A stretch of 64,000 nt of DNA from Chrysemys picta bellii (taxonomy: Eukaryota > Chordata > Testudines > Emydidae), in assembly GCF_011386835.1 (NCBI RefSeq), contig NC_088792.1, positions 224,839,894 to 224,903,893 of the forward strand, in the 5' to 3' direction. A program made the translations under genes and the position numbers. Positions 1 through 12,857 of this stretch are shown one piece after another (within the stretch, counting starts at the first letter, position 1; the number at the start of each line of letters is the position of its first letter). The notes beneath the pieces were generated by a model. It was not told where the DNA came from. It made no database searches and saw nothing but the letters and a program-made list of their open reading frames with translations.

Positions 1-2458
1 TTAAGCAACTAACAAAATCATCCAAAGCCCAAGATTTGGGGGTGATGGGGGACTTCAACTATCCGGATATATGTTGGGAAAATAACACAGCGGGGCACAG
101 ACTATCCAACAAATTCCTGGACTGCATTGGAGACAACTTTTTATTTCAGAAGGTTGAAAAAGCTACTAGGGGGGAAGCTGTTCTAGACTTGAGAATGTGA
201 AAGTAGAAGGCAGCCTGGGTGAAAGTGATCATGAAATCATAGAGTTTGCAATTCTAAGGAAGGGTAGAAGGGAGAACAGCAAAATAGAGACAATGGATTT
301 CAGGAAGGTGGATTTTGGTAAGCTCAGAGAACTGATAGGTAAGGTCCCATGGGAATCAAGACTGAGGGGAAAAACAACTGAGGAGAGTTGGCAGTTTTTC
401 AAAGGGACACTATTAAGAGCCCAAAAGCAAGCTATTCCGCTGGTTAGGAAAGATAGAAAATGTGGCAAAAGACCACCTTGGCTTAACCATGAGATCTTGC
501 ATGATCTAAAAAATAAAAAGGAGTCATATAAAAAATGGAAACTGGGACAGATTACAAAGGATGAATATAGGCAAACAACACAGGAATGCAGGGGCAAGAT
601 TAGAAAGGCAAAGGCACAAAATGAGCTCAAACTAGCTACGGGAATAAAGGGAAACAAGAAGACTTTTTATCAATACATTAGAAGCAAGAGGAAGACCAAA
701 GACAGGGTAGGCCCACTGCTTAGTGAAGAGGGAGAAACAGTAACAGGAAACTTGGAAATGGCGGAGATGCTTAATGACTTCTTTGTTTCGGTCTTCACCG
801 AGAAGTCTGAAGGAATGCCTAACCTAGTGAATGCTAATGGGAAGGGGGTAGGTTTAGCAGATAAAATAAAAAAAGAACAAGTTAAAAATCACTTAGAAAA
901 GTTAGATGCCTGCAAGTCACCAGGGCCTGATGAAATGCATCCTAGAATACTCAAGGAGCTAATAGAGGAGGTATCTGAGCCTCTAGCTATTATCTTTGGA
1001 AAATCATGGGAGACGGGAGAGATTCCAGAAGACTGGAAAAGGGCAAATATAGTGCCCATCTATAAAAAGGGAAATAAAAACAACCCAGGAAACTACAGAC
1101 CAGTTAGTTTAACTTCTGTGCCAGGGAAGATAATGGAGCAAGTAATTAAGGAAATCATCTGCAAACACTTGGAAGGTGGTAAGGTGATAGGGAACAGCCA
1201 GCATGGATTTGTGAAGAACAAATCATGTCAAACCAATCTGATAGCTTTCTTTGATAGGATAACGAGCCTTGTGGATAAGGGTGAGGCTGTGGATGTGGTA
1301 TACCTAGACTTTAGTAAGGCATTTGATACGGTCTCGCATGATATTCTTATCGATAAACTAGGCAAATACAATTTAGATGGGGCTACTATAAGGTGGGTGC
1401 ATAACTGGCTGGATAACCGTACTCAGAGAGTTGTTATTAATGGTTCCCAATCCTGCTGGAAAGGCATAACGAGTGGGGTACCGCAGGGTTCTGTTTTGGG
1501 ACCGGCGCTGTTCAATATCTTCATCAACGACTTAGATATTGGCATAGAAAGTACGCTTATTAAGTTTGCGGATGATACCAAACTGGGAGGGATTGCAACT
1601 GCTTTGGAGGACAGGGTCATAATTCAAAATGATCTGGACAAATTGGAGAAATGGGCTGAGGTAAACAGGATGAAGTTTAACAAAGACAAATGCAAAGTGC
1701 TCCACTTACGAAGGAAAAATCAGTTTCACACATACAGAATGGGAAGAGACTGTCTAGGAAGGAGTACGGCAGAAAGGGATCTAGGGGTTATAGTGGACCA
1801 CAAGCTAAATATGAGTCAACAGTGTGATGCTGTTGCAAAAAAAGCAAACATGATTCTGGGATGTATTAACAGGTGTGTTGTGAGCAAGACACGAGAAGTC
1901 ATTCTTCCGCTCTACTCTGCTCTGGTTAGGCCTCAGCTGGAGTATTGTGTCCAGTTCTGGGCACCGCATTTTAAAAAAAGATGTGGAGAAATTGGAAAGG
2001 GTCCAGAGAAGAGCAACAAGAATGATTAAAGGTCTTGAGAACATGACCTATGAAGGAAGGCTGAAAGAATTGGGTTTGTTTAGTTTGGAAAAGAGAAGAC
2101 AGAGGGGACATGATAGCAGTTTTCAGGTATTTAAAAGGGTGTCATAAGGAGGAGGGAGAAAACTTGTTCACCTTAGCCTCTAAGGATAGAACCAGAAGCA
2201 ATGGGTTTAAACTGCAGCAAGGGAGGTCTAGGTTGGACATTAGGAAAAAGTTCCTAACTGTCAGGGTGGTTAAACACTGGAATAAATTACCTAGGGAGGT
2301 TGTGGAATCTCCATCTCTTGAGATATTTAAGAGTAGGTTAGATAAATGTCTATCAGGGATGGTCTAGATGGTATTTGGTCCTGCCATGCGGGCAGGGGAC
2401 TGGACTCGATGACCTCTCGAGGTCCCTTCCAGTCCTAGAATCTATGAATCTATGAATC
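1..2458 (+). mobile_element. CR1 LINE, 3' two-thirds, ends in genuine 3' tail
   Basis: This non-LTR retrotransposon begins before the window or is 5'-truncated near base 1. Frame 1 at about 40-66 encodes the endonuclease motif GDFNYPD, followed by the reverse transcriptase, a short 3' UTR, and the tail at about 2438-2458 made of repeated AATCTATG units, the hallmark of sauropsid CR1 3' ends. CR1 moves by target-primed reverse transcription of its own RNA. The coding region is well preserved with few breaks, so it is much younger than the other CR1 remnants here, which are usually only the last 100-900 bp. Confidence 0.93.
40..2367 (+). pseudogene. CR1 ORF2 (endonuclease C-terminus + reverse transcriptase), broken
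   Basis: The long open stretch (197-2029, 610 codons) carries the reverse transcriptase: NYRPVSL near 1090, [12 protein letters not shown] near 1300, [10 protein letters not shown] near 1475 and the catalytic FADDT near 1565. The start codon at 197 is not a real start. Upstream frame 1 encodes endonuclease sequence (GDFN, then a VLDL-type motif near 180), joined to the next part through what looks like a deletion of about ten codons plus a frame change near 190. Two further breaks lie in homopolymers: the A7 run at 1973-1979 (the reading continues in the frame of 1947-2147) and the G4 run at 2104-2107 (it continues in the frame of 2110-2367, ending in the usual C-terminus about 90 bp before the 3' tail). 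The copy is therefore non-autonomous, but only lightly damaged. Sequencing or assembly error in the two homopolymers is an alternative explanation. Confidence 0.9.
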
Positions 2459-3899
2459 TAACCTGTTCACATGAACATTTTACTCTTTACATTTTCCGCC
2501 ATACATGCCATACTACTTTCAATATCTATACTAACAGTATAACTACACAGACTGCAGATAATCTGGTGTCAATTTCTTTTTGTCACTCTCACTGTGGTGT
2601 TACAGAACTCAGTAATGACAAGGGGCTCCTAATGTGGATGGCACACATTTTTTCCTCTTACTCTATGCAATGTACATGGGTACAGAGAAGAAGAGTAAAG
2701 GACTGTGAAATCTATTCATTTATTTCACCAGTTAAACAAAAATGTTTTCTCATGGCCATAATCAAGAGGGGAGGAAAGGCCACTTGACTAACATGAATAT
2801 TAAGTTGTAGTTTGCTGAGCATATTTATACGTTGTTCTGGTCAGTTATACTGAGCCAACTGACAATACGGAACAGTGTTCAACCTGATTATGTGGGATGG
2901 AGAGGGAAAAATCTCTCATGAAGTCTCCTCCCCAGGACTCTTTTGAAAATACCTGTCATTTGATGCAATCTGGTGCATTCTAAAAGAGGGGGGGAAATTG
3001 CTCTTCAGAAGAGATATTTTGTCTGCCAAGGATGATTTAGCAGGGAAATTACCCCATTTCTCCCTTTAATGCGGTGGCAGAATCTTAAGAAGGAGCTCTC
3101 AAAGCCCTGAGAGCCCCTCTAGCACATCACTGTAGAAGCAGTCCTAATGAATTTAGGACAGCACTTCCCATATCTACAGCATGTTTAAAAGTAGGCTGAG
3201 GCATTTCTCTCTCTTCTGCTAAGCCTTTTAGCTGGTCTAATTGAGGGCTCTGACTATTTTGTGCTCTCCTGAAAGGCACTTTATAAAATGGGTTTGGCTT
3301 TGTACTACCTCTAAGGGTTTTAGCTCTAAATGCTATTCTCACAACTCAAAATGTCATCTTAATTACTTTAGCACATTCTTCAGTCCGTGTGAAGTCTCTG
3401 AATAAGATAGGAGTCTTCGATATACTTTATCTGACCATACATCCTACTTTTACTAATGGACAGTTCTTTGACCAGAGTAGCAAATGTGAGTGAGATATTT
3501 CCCATTAGGGTTGACAGCCACATACGGAAGGAATTTTGAGGGGAACAATGCACTTTATTACTAAAAAAGTGTTTACAAAGCAAAGAACAAATTCTCAAAA
3601 AGTTTGCCTTTCGTGATGTAATCAACACAAGTGTATTTACTCATTGTGCTAAATGTATTTTGCCATGTAATATGAAAACAATGATCTGTTTAGATTAAAG
3701 ATGTGCTGAATATTGGGATTTTTGTACAACTACATATATTCCCTGTGCTGATGCCAGGACAGCTCCATAAACAAACCTGTGCTTGCTGTGTTAACCAAGA
3801 CTGTAATGAGATCATGACAGTGCTCCACTTAGATCAAGGGGAACCTTGTAAAAATATCAGTGTGTGATGGGGTGGGGGCAGAGGAGAAAAAAGTTGGTG
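2459..3899. other. Non-coding, no recognised gene
   Basis: This is mixed-composition DNA with frequent stops in all frames. The short open frames near 2452-2787, 3127-3342 and 3380-3628 lack motifs, codon bias or splice context. I see no repeat I can name. Confidence 0.6.
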
Positions 3900-4010
3900 G
3901 CATGAGAATCAGCCAATTTCAGTTCTAGTCTTGGTTCTGTCAGTGACCTGCTGAATGCCCATGAGCAAGTCATTAAATCTGTCACTCTGTTTCCCTTCCA
4001 AACCTTTGTC
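3900..4010 (+). mobile_element. MIR-type SINE fragment
   Basis: The order 'ttctagtcttggttctg', 'gacctgctg', 'gagcaagtcattaaat', 'ctctgtttccc' follows the MIR core, where the tRNA-related part is followed by a conserved core and a 'ctctgtgcctcagtttccc'-like segment. It is old and degenerate, with no target duplication visible. Confidence 0.55.
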
Positions 4011-4226
4011 TGCCTGCCAGTCTAGGCTCTAAGGCACCTAAGTCCCAGAGTTGGCTCCACTGTGATCCACACAAGTCCTGCTAAACCTGGTAGGCACTTA
4101 ACTTCACTTGGTACCTAATTTTTTTCAGTAAGAGCTTCCCAGGTACCTATGTTTGTGCTTTTGAACATGTGTGCTGCTGCCTCACTTGTGGTGTCTGGAT
4201 GCTTGTCTCCCACCTAAGTCCCAGAC

Positions 4227-4350
4227 TTGGGTGACCAGATGGCAAGTGTGAAAAATCGGGACAAGGGGTGGGGGGTAATAGGCACTTATATAAGACAAAG
4301 CCCCGAAAATTGGGACGGTCCCTATAAAATCAGGACACCTGGTCACCCTA
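4227..4350. mobile_element. hAT-type miniature element (124 bp), family with GGGTGACCAG ends
   Basis: The terminal inverted repeats are TTGGGTGACCAG on the left and CTGGTCACCCTA on the right. They are flanked by an 8-bp near-duplication, TCCCAGAC (4219-4226) and TCCAAGAC (4351-4358), one mismatch. An 8-bp target duplication and TAGGG-type ends are hAT hallmarks. There is no transposase, so it would depend on an autonomous relative. The 22706-23523 element has related ends. Confidence 0.75.
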
Positions 4351-5646
4351 TCCAAGACGAATTCACAAAGCAGGGAAGGATTGGGCCAGAGAGAGATAAC
4401 CTATGTCTGTTCCACTGTGGATAAATATTTAGAATCATTGGATCAACAAGAGCAAGAAGGAATCTCTAGGGCACCTACCTACAAGCTATAAGATCTCAGT
4501 TTGAGTCCCTCTGCTCTAATCACGCGTTATTTATCCATAGTGCAACAGCTTCAACAGGAGAGATTGAGGGAGCTTCACATCTAAATATATCATAGTGGAG
4601 TGGTTAGCACAGTCTCTGGACAGATGAGAGACCCCTCTTCAAATCTTTTCACCCCCTTTGGTTAAAAATGTATGGGGGGGGCACCACCACCACACCCTCC
4701 TCCTGTTTTCTGTGGAGCAGGGCAGGCACCTCACTCATTCCTGCAAGGAACACCTTCAGTGCCTAAGCCACCTGACTCCAGGCAGCAGCTTCTCCTTTGT
4801 GAATCACTAAACAGAGCTAGGCCCCTCCCTGCAGCCTGGACTTAGGCACCTATCTCAGAGAGGGGTGGAGCTTAGGGCACCATAAAGGGACTTAGGTGTT
4901 ACAACACTGAGCATCATGGCACCTAACTTTTAGGCACCTGGGGGGTGGCGAATCACAGGAACAACACTGCAATCTACAAAGCCTGAGTTAGGCACCTGGG
5001 CTCCCTATGCAATGAATGGGGAAAGAGAAATGCCTAAGAAAGCAATCCAGAGAAGCCCACACACTAAACAGGGAGCTGTCTAAACTAGCCAAGGGGAGAT
5101 ACCGATTACGGGATGTATGCTAAGCCCAGTCCTGTTCCCAGAGATCAATGCCTGGGCTGCAGGGGAAACACTTATCTCCGCTTAGTGATTCACAAACAGG
5201 AGCCAGCCACCTGGAGTCAGACTGCTAAGGTGACTAAGCCACTTCTTGAGGGAAGGAGTTGGGTGGCTGCCAAGCACCACACAAAATGGCTGGAGGAGGT
5301 GGTGGTCGTCGTATTCACCTTCTAACACAGTGGTGAGCACACTCATCTGCTCTATGAGAGATCCAGGTATAATTCCCTCTTCCTTGCTGGAATAAGAGAA
5401 AAGGATTGGAACAAAGGTCTTCCACCACTCAGGAAACTGAGCTACGAGATATTATGTAGGGGGTCTCCTTCAATCTCATCTGTTCCACTGTGGATAAATT
5501 ATGAAAGGGACTGGAGCAGGGGGACTACAGCTGAGGTCTCCCACCTTCCAGGTGGGTGCCCTAAGCACTGGGCTAGAGTCATTCTCTCTCTTGTCCTCAC
5601 CCAGTGACTGTTTCACTATGGCTAACAACTGAATAGCCATTGGGCC

Positions 5647-5667
5647 AGAGAGAGAGAGAGAGAGAGA
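5647..5667. repeat. (AG)n microsatellite
   Basis: About ten uninterrupted AG units lie inside the composite repeat. Confidence 0.9.
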
Positions 5668-6027
5668 ATGACTCTGTAGTCCAGTTATAAAATGGGCGCT
5701 ACCTCCTCGTCCAGCAGGATTTTGAATGGGACCTAATCTGGTAAACTCTCTCTGATCCTGCCTACTAGATTGGGCCCCACACACAATTTGGGTGGCCAAA
5801 TGCCTGTTTTCTCCTGGTTCATGAACCACTGTGAGGCTTGAGCAGGAAATAAATGCCCAGATGCCTAGGGTGAGGCAGTGGTGTGCAGGCCCAGAGACTG
5901 AAACAAATGTGCCTACAGGGTCCAGTGGCAGTTTTGTGGATTGCAGTGGAGCCAAAACTGGGATTTAAGCACTTAAGTCAGGGGCTGAGGCACCTAAAAT
6001 ACCTTTGTGGATCTAGACCACATTGCT

Positions 6028-6405
6028 GTGCTATGTTAGAGATGGGGAAACTGAAGTTGAGAGGAGAAGGACCAAATTCATTCAACAATGGTGTAAGTTG
6101 CACATCAAGGTATAGCAAGAAAAGCAGAAAAAAGAAGATTGTCCTAGTCCTTCTTTCAACTCTCTTTGGTTGCTTTTCCTGCTGCAACACCCTTCCATCT
6201 CACTTAGCACGCAAGATACACTTACTGATATGTAACTTAACCCCCCATTTACATCATCTTTGAATTCAGCGACAATGGGATTATTTGTGGAGTAAGGTAC
6301 GACTAGTGGTGTGTACCAGAAGCAGAGTCTGGTCCCAGGTTATTCACCCTAGGCCACATAGCAATTCAGTAGCAAAGCCAAGATCCGAACTCAGGGTTGC
6401 TTAAC
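6028..6405 (-). mobile_element. MIR-type SINE, minus strand, apparently interrupted
   Basis: 'agatggggaaactgaag' at about 6038-6056 and 'ccacatagcaattcagtagcaaagccaagatccgaactcagg' at about 6355-6396 match the two halves of a reverse-oriented MIR ('atggggaaactgagg' and 'acacagctagtaagtggcagagccgggattcgaac'). The roughly 280 bp between them is unrelated and may be a later insertion or expansion. Confidence 0.5.
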
Positions 6406-7493
6406 TCCCAGGAAGATTCTGGTTAGTTCAGATACTCTCGAAAAAGTTTGCCAGACCCTAGTAATGACTAGTATTTTGTGTCTTCTGAGCTAGAGGCATA
6501 CTATAGGTACTGAAAACATGAAGATATAATAAAGCGGGTTAGCTAATTATTACACAGTGCATTGTCAGTTGAAATAAAGCAACAATGAAAACAATTCTAA
6601 AATTTTCCTCACAGATGGCGTGATCCAATCTGAAACCATTCAGCATGTAGAATGTCAAAGTCTTTTATTACAGTACATGAGAAAATGTGAAGCTGAAAAG
6701 CACTGGTTGATTTTTTAATACTAATATTTGCATTACTGAAATAGCATATCAGCTACCAACTACGATCTCAGGTGCTAGACAGTGGATATAACTATCAGGC
6801 TATAATTTAACCTTTTAAAGGAACACAGATTATAGACACAGCCTACATTTACTGTGTAATGATACTAAAAGCAGGAAGCAATTTTTTATATCAGAGCCTG
6901 ACCAAGGTAGATATCCTTTTTATATAATTAATTGAGCATTAGCAGGATTTAGTCTGATGACTTAATATTTAATTCATTTGTATGTAAAGACTAACTGGTG
7001 AACAGGAGAAAGTTCCAAAAGGTTTTAGGAACTAGTCTCATGGAAAACAAAATTATTTCGTTCTCCCCTAATGCCCTTCCCAGTTCAGATCAGGCCTGTT
7101 TAGAAGGGACTAATCTAAAAACCAGTCTATGTGACCACATGATAAAACTGTTCAGTTGCAAAGCCAAAACTGGGGTTTAAAGCATGAATCATAGAGGGAA
7201 GCTGATGCTTGATTGTGCTGTTTACTTGAATGTGGTTGGCTTTAAACCATGTGTGATATGTGGACATTTTCCTTGTTTGCTATTAGAGATTTCAAGAGTG
7301 GCAGTTTCAAAATGTGGGAACACTGACCAGCATTAAAAAGAGAGTTAATAAAAAACAGGACTAGTTAGCCCTGGTACCCCATCTTAACTTGAAAGGTGCA
7401 ATTCTAAAGGGACCTACAACTAACATCACTTCTATTCCAGGTTTTTGTTTTTTTATGCTATACAAAGACTGAAAGGAAGAGAATGGCACCCTC

Positions 7494-7499
<6 letters not shown>
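6406..7499. other. AT-rich non-coding, nothing recognised
   Basis: I see only short frames with no motifs. There is no recognisable repeat apart from A/T-rich tracts. Confidence 0.55.

Positions 7500-7555
<56 letters not shown>
7500..7555. repeat. (CA)n microsatellite, 28 units
   Basis: An uninterrupted AC/CA run of 56 bp. It is likely to be length-polymorphic. Confidence 0.98.
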
Positions 7556-7557
<2 letters not shown>

Positions 7558-10500
7558 ACTTTAAAAAAGTTGTAAATAAAATCTTGTGCTAAAACTACCT
7601 TTTTGAAATAAGCATTTAAACGGAGTGAGTTAAGCAGCTCTAATCACCACCATGGCTGGACAAACAAGGCACTTCTATCCCGACTGCTTACTTCTATCAA
7701 CAACGCATGATGGTAGTTTGTCACAGTGAACACTACCTTACTGTTGGTTTAGTAGCACAGCCTAAAATCATTATTCACTTTTCATTCAGGTCGCTGTTGC
7801 TACATTTTCGGAAAAGAAAAGGCAGTTGGAAACAGAGCAATGTAATTGTCAACAGCCACTAACTGTGCATACCAACAGGGATGAACCATGTTCCCTCTGC
7901 ACTTTCCACACCAGTGGATGTGCTGTATTCAGAGTTTATATAATCTTTCGGCGATATGTGGCTTGTACAATACTTTCTTGGCCTCAAAGGAAAGAGTGCA
8001 TTTAAATTCAAGCACGGGGCATGACTGTTAATGTAGAACAGCTGAGCATTCATTATGTTTAAACAACAGAACCAACAGACACCAAGATACAAGGCAGCAT
8101 TATCTCTCCTCTGCCACAGGGGTGCACTGGGCTAAGCAGAGAAGTAATGCATTCTGAGAGGATAGGGAGAGAAGAGGAGATTTGGAGCTGCACAGGCAGT
8201 GATTTTTTACCCTAGTAGGCTTCTTTCTGTGTTGGTGGAAGCAGAGACAATCATTTCCCCAGTATCCTCCCTCCAGTGCACATATGTGTTATGGAGTATG
8301 TTCATAATGACCAGACTCTACATTATTTACTTGGATTCCTCCTCTGTAGGCTGGAATGATACAAATTACATTTTGCACTGGGAATAGAGAGGAGAGGAAA
8401 ATCAATCAGTGTATAACTCCCCCTCCCCACAGCATTCTAGGCATTCCTGTACTCACTAACGTGGCATGAAACCTCACAATGAGTGTCGATCTACAGTAGA
8501 AATACCTTTTTTGGCTATACTTGCAGGATAGAGCATCTATTTACTGTTCTGCTTGGACTATTACTATTATTTGAATGCCAGTAGCCCTCCAAAGGCCCCA
8601 GTCAGAATCAGACACCCCCTCTCTTCCCCCTGTGGTAGGCATTGTGCAATCCCATGGGAAGACATCATCTCTGGCCCAAAGAGATTCCAGTCTCATTTGA
8701 AACAAGACAAAACACGTGAATTTAAGAAAGTGTAGGCGGGTAAGGGGGAGGCAGACAGGGTGACAATGAGCTCATAGTCATAGTTTAGCTATCTGTGCAA
8801 CCTGAGGGTTCTGAGTCATTTGAAAATATTTTTTTCTATTATAAATAAATAATATCTGCTACCCACAGCTGCTGCTCACTACCCATCGTTAACTTATTTC
8901 CTGTGTATCTGCTACTTCTTTTTCAGCAAACTGTCTTTCTGCAACTCCCATAGCATTCTTTCTGTTATGAGCTAGTACAGACAGACTTTGGACCTGGTCT
9001 GGTTTTTAGACATGTCCCGCATTGCTCTACTGCTACATTTTCTGTGCTTGGTCCTCCAGCTCTCTTCCGGCACAGCTCCTATCCTCTTTCCAGCCTGCAA
9101 TTTCTTTCAGTGCCATATACTTGTATTACAGAACAGCATTAAAAGCAGATTTGTGCTAGAGCAAGTGTCCAGAGTTTGATTTTAACTTTATACAAAACTA
9201 ATCTGTTTCATTGGGCAGACTTGTCACCATTAGCATATTTACTTCTGAGGGTACAAATTCTTGTTTCATAGAGCTAGTTCACTAAATACCTCTCCAAGTC
9301 ATCTCATTTCCCCCTATTCTGCTGTTTCAAGATTCAGATGAAGACTTTCACTGCTTTTTTACTTCCACTGGCATGGCCCAGCTCCCTTGCTGTAATCTTC
9401 TAGGGTAAAATTCACCTCTATTCTTTTGGAAAGCCTGTAAAGGGCTTAAGGCGTTAGCTGTAGCCTGTGCCTTAATTAGGTGACCAATGGGCATATGAAA
9501 GTAGCCCAGAAGCAATGGCTACTATAAGAGGGGCTGCCTCCCTTGCAGTGGAAGGAACACCAGTGGCTGGGTTTCTTCACAGCAATCTGAAGAGGGACAG
9601 CTGTCCCAGATCCACAATGAGACTGGTGGAGCTCCCTGAGTAGAGTGAGCTGGGACAGGAGCCCAGGAGGAGCTCAGCAGCATCTGACCAGCAGGAAGTT
9701 TTGTTATGAACAGCAATGAACTGTGTTGGACTTGGAGAGCCCAGGAACAGCAGAGAACTGCTTGATCCTGGGATGGCCAAGGGAAAAGTTCCTCATTGTG
9801 TTTTAATAAACTAGGTCCCAGAAGAGGGAATGTTACTTGAAGAGTGTGTATGTGTATTTATTAGTCAGTGGGGAAACAGATAGCACTACTCTGACATATA
9901 AGTGCTTTGTGCTGTTCCTGTGAAGAGAGCCGAATTTCACCCTTAGATTATTTAGATTAGATTATTATTTATCAGAAACATTACCATTTTACCCACAACC
10001 TGAATTACTGTAGCCCTAAGCAAGTGCAAATACTTTCTCAGAATCTGCTGTAAACTCAGTCTCTGACACTCAGAAATATACAGCTCTCATCCTCCCAAAT
10101 GGATTGCAATAGACAGTATAAACTAAAATATGCAAGGGATTTTTGTACCATGATGACATATAGGGCTTTCCTACTATAATGAATAATATGAACCAGTATT
10201 GTAGATTCACACATGTATTGGTTCTTTTTTCAATGCTGAGAACATAGAACTGCAAAAGATGATATCTGAACGTCTGTCTTTGTAAGATGTAGACCCACTG
10301 TATAATATGTAGCTTCTTCATGAAACACCAGTGCATCATCCAAACACTCAAACGTCAGTTAAAAAGAATTAATGTTCTGAAATTCTAGAATGAAATCACA
10401 TTTAATGAGTACAGAACAGCAGCTTCAATATGCACGTCTAGTTGGCAATGTTTTGTAAATGTACTTTCAGATGAATTCAGTGCATTATCATCCATTGTAA

Positions 10501-11931
10501 TGACTGCCCTAAGGACAATGAACGTTTCCAATCACACAAAGCCAGCTGTTAAAGCGTACACTGAAGGGCTACATCACATTTTGTTGGGATCTTAAACTCC
10601 CTGTAGAGTTGTCTTCATGCATGATGAGAACAAAGTCTCTTGTGCCCAAAACATTAAAGAGCAAATAGTCTGCTCATCTCATGTTTCCAAGGTAATTGTA
10701 GAAAACCTTGGTCTATTTCCCCTCACAATGGAACATGGTAATGGTAGCGCGGACTTAGCATTATGTAACCAAGGTGAATAACTCTTCAGTCTCTTAAAAC
10801 CTCATATCAAAAAGCCTTAAGATGTACATTACGAAGTTATCTACCACTTTGCAGATATTTTTCAGACTATCTTACTTGGAGAAAGTGAAAATTGGAGAAC
10901 ATGTTTTTTGCCAAGGAAATTATGGCACTTTCCTGGTAATTCTCAAACGAACATCTGTGCATGGTTTTTAATGACCAAACCAAAAATGGGACAGATGAAC
11001 AAAGAAATGAGAAAAAGATTTACTATTTACATTAATAAAAGAAATCTTTACATATATTTTTTTTAAAAATCTATGGTGTCATCAGCTCAGGTGGCTAAAT
11101 AGATACACTAATAATTTGGGCCTTAAATTCTCAAATGTCCACTAATTTTGGGTACACAACTTGTTGCACTTAAGGCCCAATTTTCCAAAAGTGCTGAGCA
11201 CTCACAGTTCCCACTGACTTCAAACTGCAAGTATGGGGTGCAGCCCCTCTACAAATAAATTAATTCCTTTAAAAAAAAAATCAAATCTTTGGTGTCTCCA
11301 TTAGTAGAAAATATTGAAAACATAGGCCTTTGTATTTCAGTTTGATCACCATAGATGACTGTTATCAACAATTCTGTGCCCAAGCAGATCATATTTGTAC
11401 GGTCTTTGATGTCAGCTTACAAATTGTTCTGTTTTCATTTTCAATACAAATCTGTGAATAGAAGCTTTTGGAGTTTGTCACCTATCCTGTTTTTTTCACG
11501 GGCACATCTGACCCTTAGTCTCTCTCATTGTTGTATTATTTTTCCCACTCTCCCAAAGAAGTAACTTTTTAGGTGGGATTTTAATCAGCTCCCTACAGAA
11601 TTTCAGGAGGGTGAATTTCTTGGACTGCATCATGTGTCCTTAGTCTAAATCATTCAAATCTCAATATCTGGACCTTTTCCTATGTCTCATAGTTCACCTG
11701 TATGTCATCCCATGCTTCTCATTGTGATTGCTCTTTAAGAGTTGCCATTAAAATAATGTTGCATTACATATTTTTTGACTTGTCTCTGTCTTTGGGTTTT
11801 ACTTAGTACTACAAGTTAGTGGAGAAAACAAACATTCTATGCAGTCTCCTCTCCTTGGGCTGGATCCAATGCCCATTGAAGTCACTAGAAAGACTCTCTG
11901 ACTTCACTGGGCATCGGATTGAGACACTTAT
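7556..11931. other. Non-coding; possible old LTR fragment near 9400-9880
   Basis: There is no supported gene. The interval around 9400-9880 looks like part of an LTR read on the plus strand: a TATA-like 'actataagagg' near 9518, a G-rich leader, then an 'aataaa'-type signal in 'ttttaataaac' near 9803 and a short GT-rich tail near 9845. I cannot find both LTR ends, so this stays tentative. The rest is AT-rich unique DNA with homopolymer runs near 11058 and 11270. Confidence 0.4.
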
Positions 11932-12821
11932 TACTCCTGGGGGAATTCTGTGCCACTGCATGTGCACATATTTAATAGGCCGTGCATATTTTTATTTTTA
12001 TTACAGAAAATAGTTTCTACTGAAAAGTTGCTGCAGTTCCACCTTTTGCCCACCAGAGAGCACTGTGGCAGTAGAACACAGCAGCTGCTCCTGGCCAGCC
12101 CCAGCTACGATAGGGAAGAAAAAGAGCCTGCCTTTTTCACAGCGCCTGTCAAGCCAGGTCAGAAGACTGGGGATATGGGGAAACAGGCAGTGTGGGGCTG
12201 CGGGGTGTGTGTGTGTGTCAAACAGGGGCTCATAAGGGCTAGTGGGGAAGGACAGACTGGGGCAGGGGCTGAATGGTAGAGGAAGCGCAGGGCCACATGG
12301 GCAGAGGGGGAGAGGGTACAGAACTATGGGAAAAAGGGGATGGCTGACTGGGGGCACAGAGATACATGGGGATGGGGGTGCAGGGACACATGGAGATGAG
12401 GGGAAGGGGTGGCTGAGGGGTGTAGGGCCACATGGACATGGGGGAGTGGGTGTCTGAGTGGGGGTGAAGGGACATATGGGGATGGGAAGATGTGCCTGAC
12501 TGAATGGGAGAAGCTAGGGGGTCAGCCAGGGTCTGCATGGGGGACACTCCCTAACAATCCCTCCCTGCCCCACCCAAAAACCTGATCCATATTTTTCCCA
12601 TCCATACGCAACAACCCGTCAGGTTCATATCCAGGCTCCTTCCCAGCAATTACTTCCCTCTCCCTCAGCTCCTCTGTTACCCCTGACTCCCCCAAGCCTT
12701 TGCACTGCTTCTGAGAGGTGTGGGAAATAAAATATGCAGGAATTTTAAAATATTGTGTGCAGAATTTTTAATTTTGTGGTGCAGAATTTTTAAATTTTGG
12801 CACAGAATTCCCCCAGGAATA
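11932..12821. mobile_element. 890-bp DNA transposon-like element with ~24-bp terminal inverted repeats
   Basis: The ends TACTCCTGGGGGAATTC... and ...GAATTCCCCCAGGAATA are inverted copies over about 24 bp with one mismatch. They are flanked by direct repeats ACTTAT (11926-11931 and 12822-12827). Subterminal A/T-rich stretches ('gcagaatttttaattttgtgg' type) are duplicated inside the right end. The middle (about 12170-12540) is a G-rich block of degenerate 'acatggggatgggg' units, a minisatellite-like expansion. No transposase is present. The superfamily is uncertain because a 6-bp duplication is not diagnostic. Confidence 0.75.
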
Positions 12822-12857
12822 ACTTATACATAAAGATAAAGGCCCTGCTTGACAAAG

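Larger units (their letters stand above)
4020..6027. repeat. Composite old interspersed repeat with tRNA-like segments and 'taggcacctaag' motifs
   Basis: The motif 'aggcacctaa/g' recurs (about 4030, 4845, 4918, 4931, 4990, 5990). Segments near 4595-4650 and 5320-5390 (plus strand) and 5540-5590 (minus strand) resemble tRNA-derived heads: an A-box-like 'gtggttagcac' or 'gcttagggcac', then 'gggagacc' and a B-box-like stretch. The phrase 'gttccactgtggataaat' occurs near 4409 and 5480. I interpret the region as one large repeat, or overlapping insertions, of a turtle family that I cannot name. It contains the younger hAT miniature element at 4227-4350. Confidence 0.4.

Noticed and set aside
229..657. 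142-codon minus-strand frame
   Set aside because: It is antisense to the CR1 reverse-transcriptase frame, with no motif of its own.
7361..7555. 64-codon frame with Cys-Val repeat
   Set aside because: It is simply the (CA)n microsatellite read in one frame.
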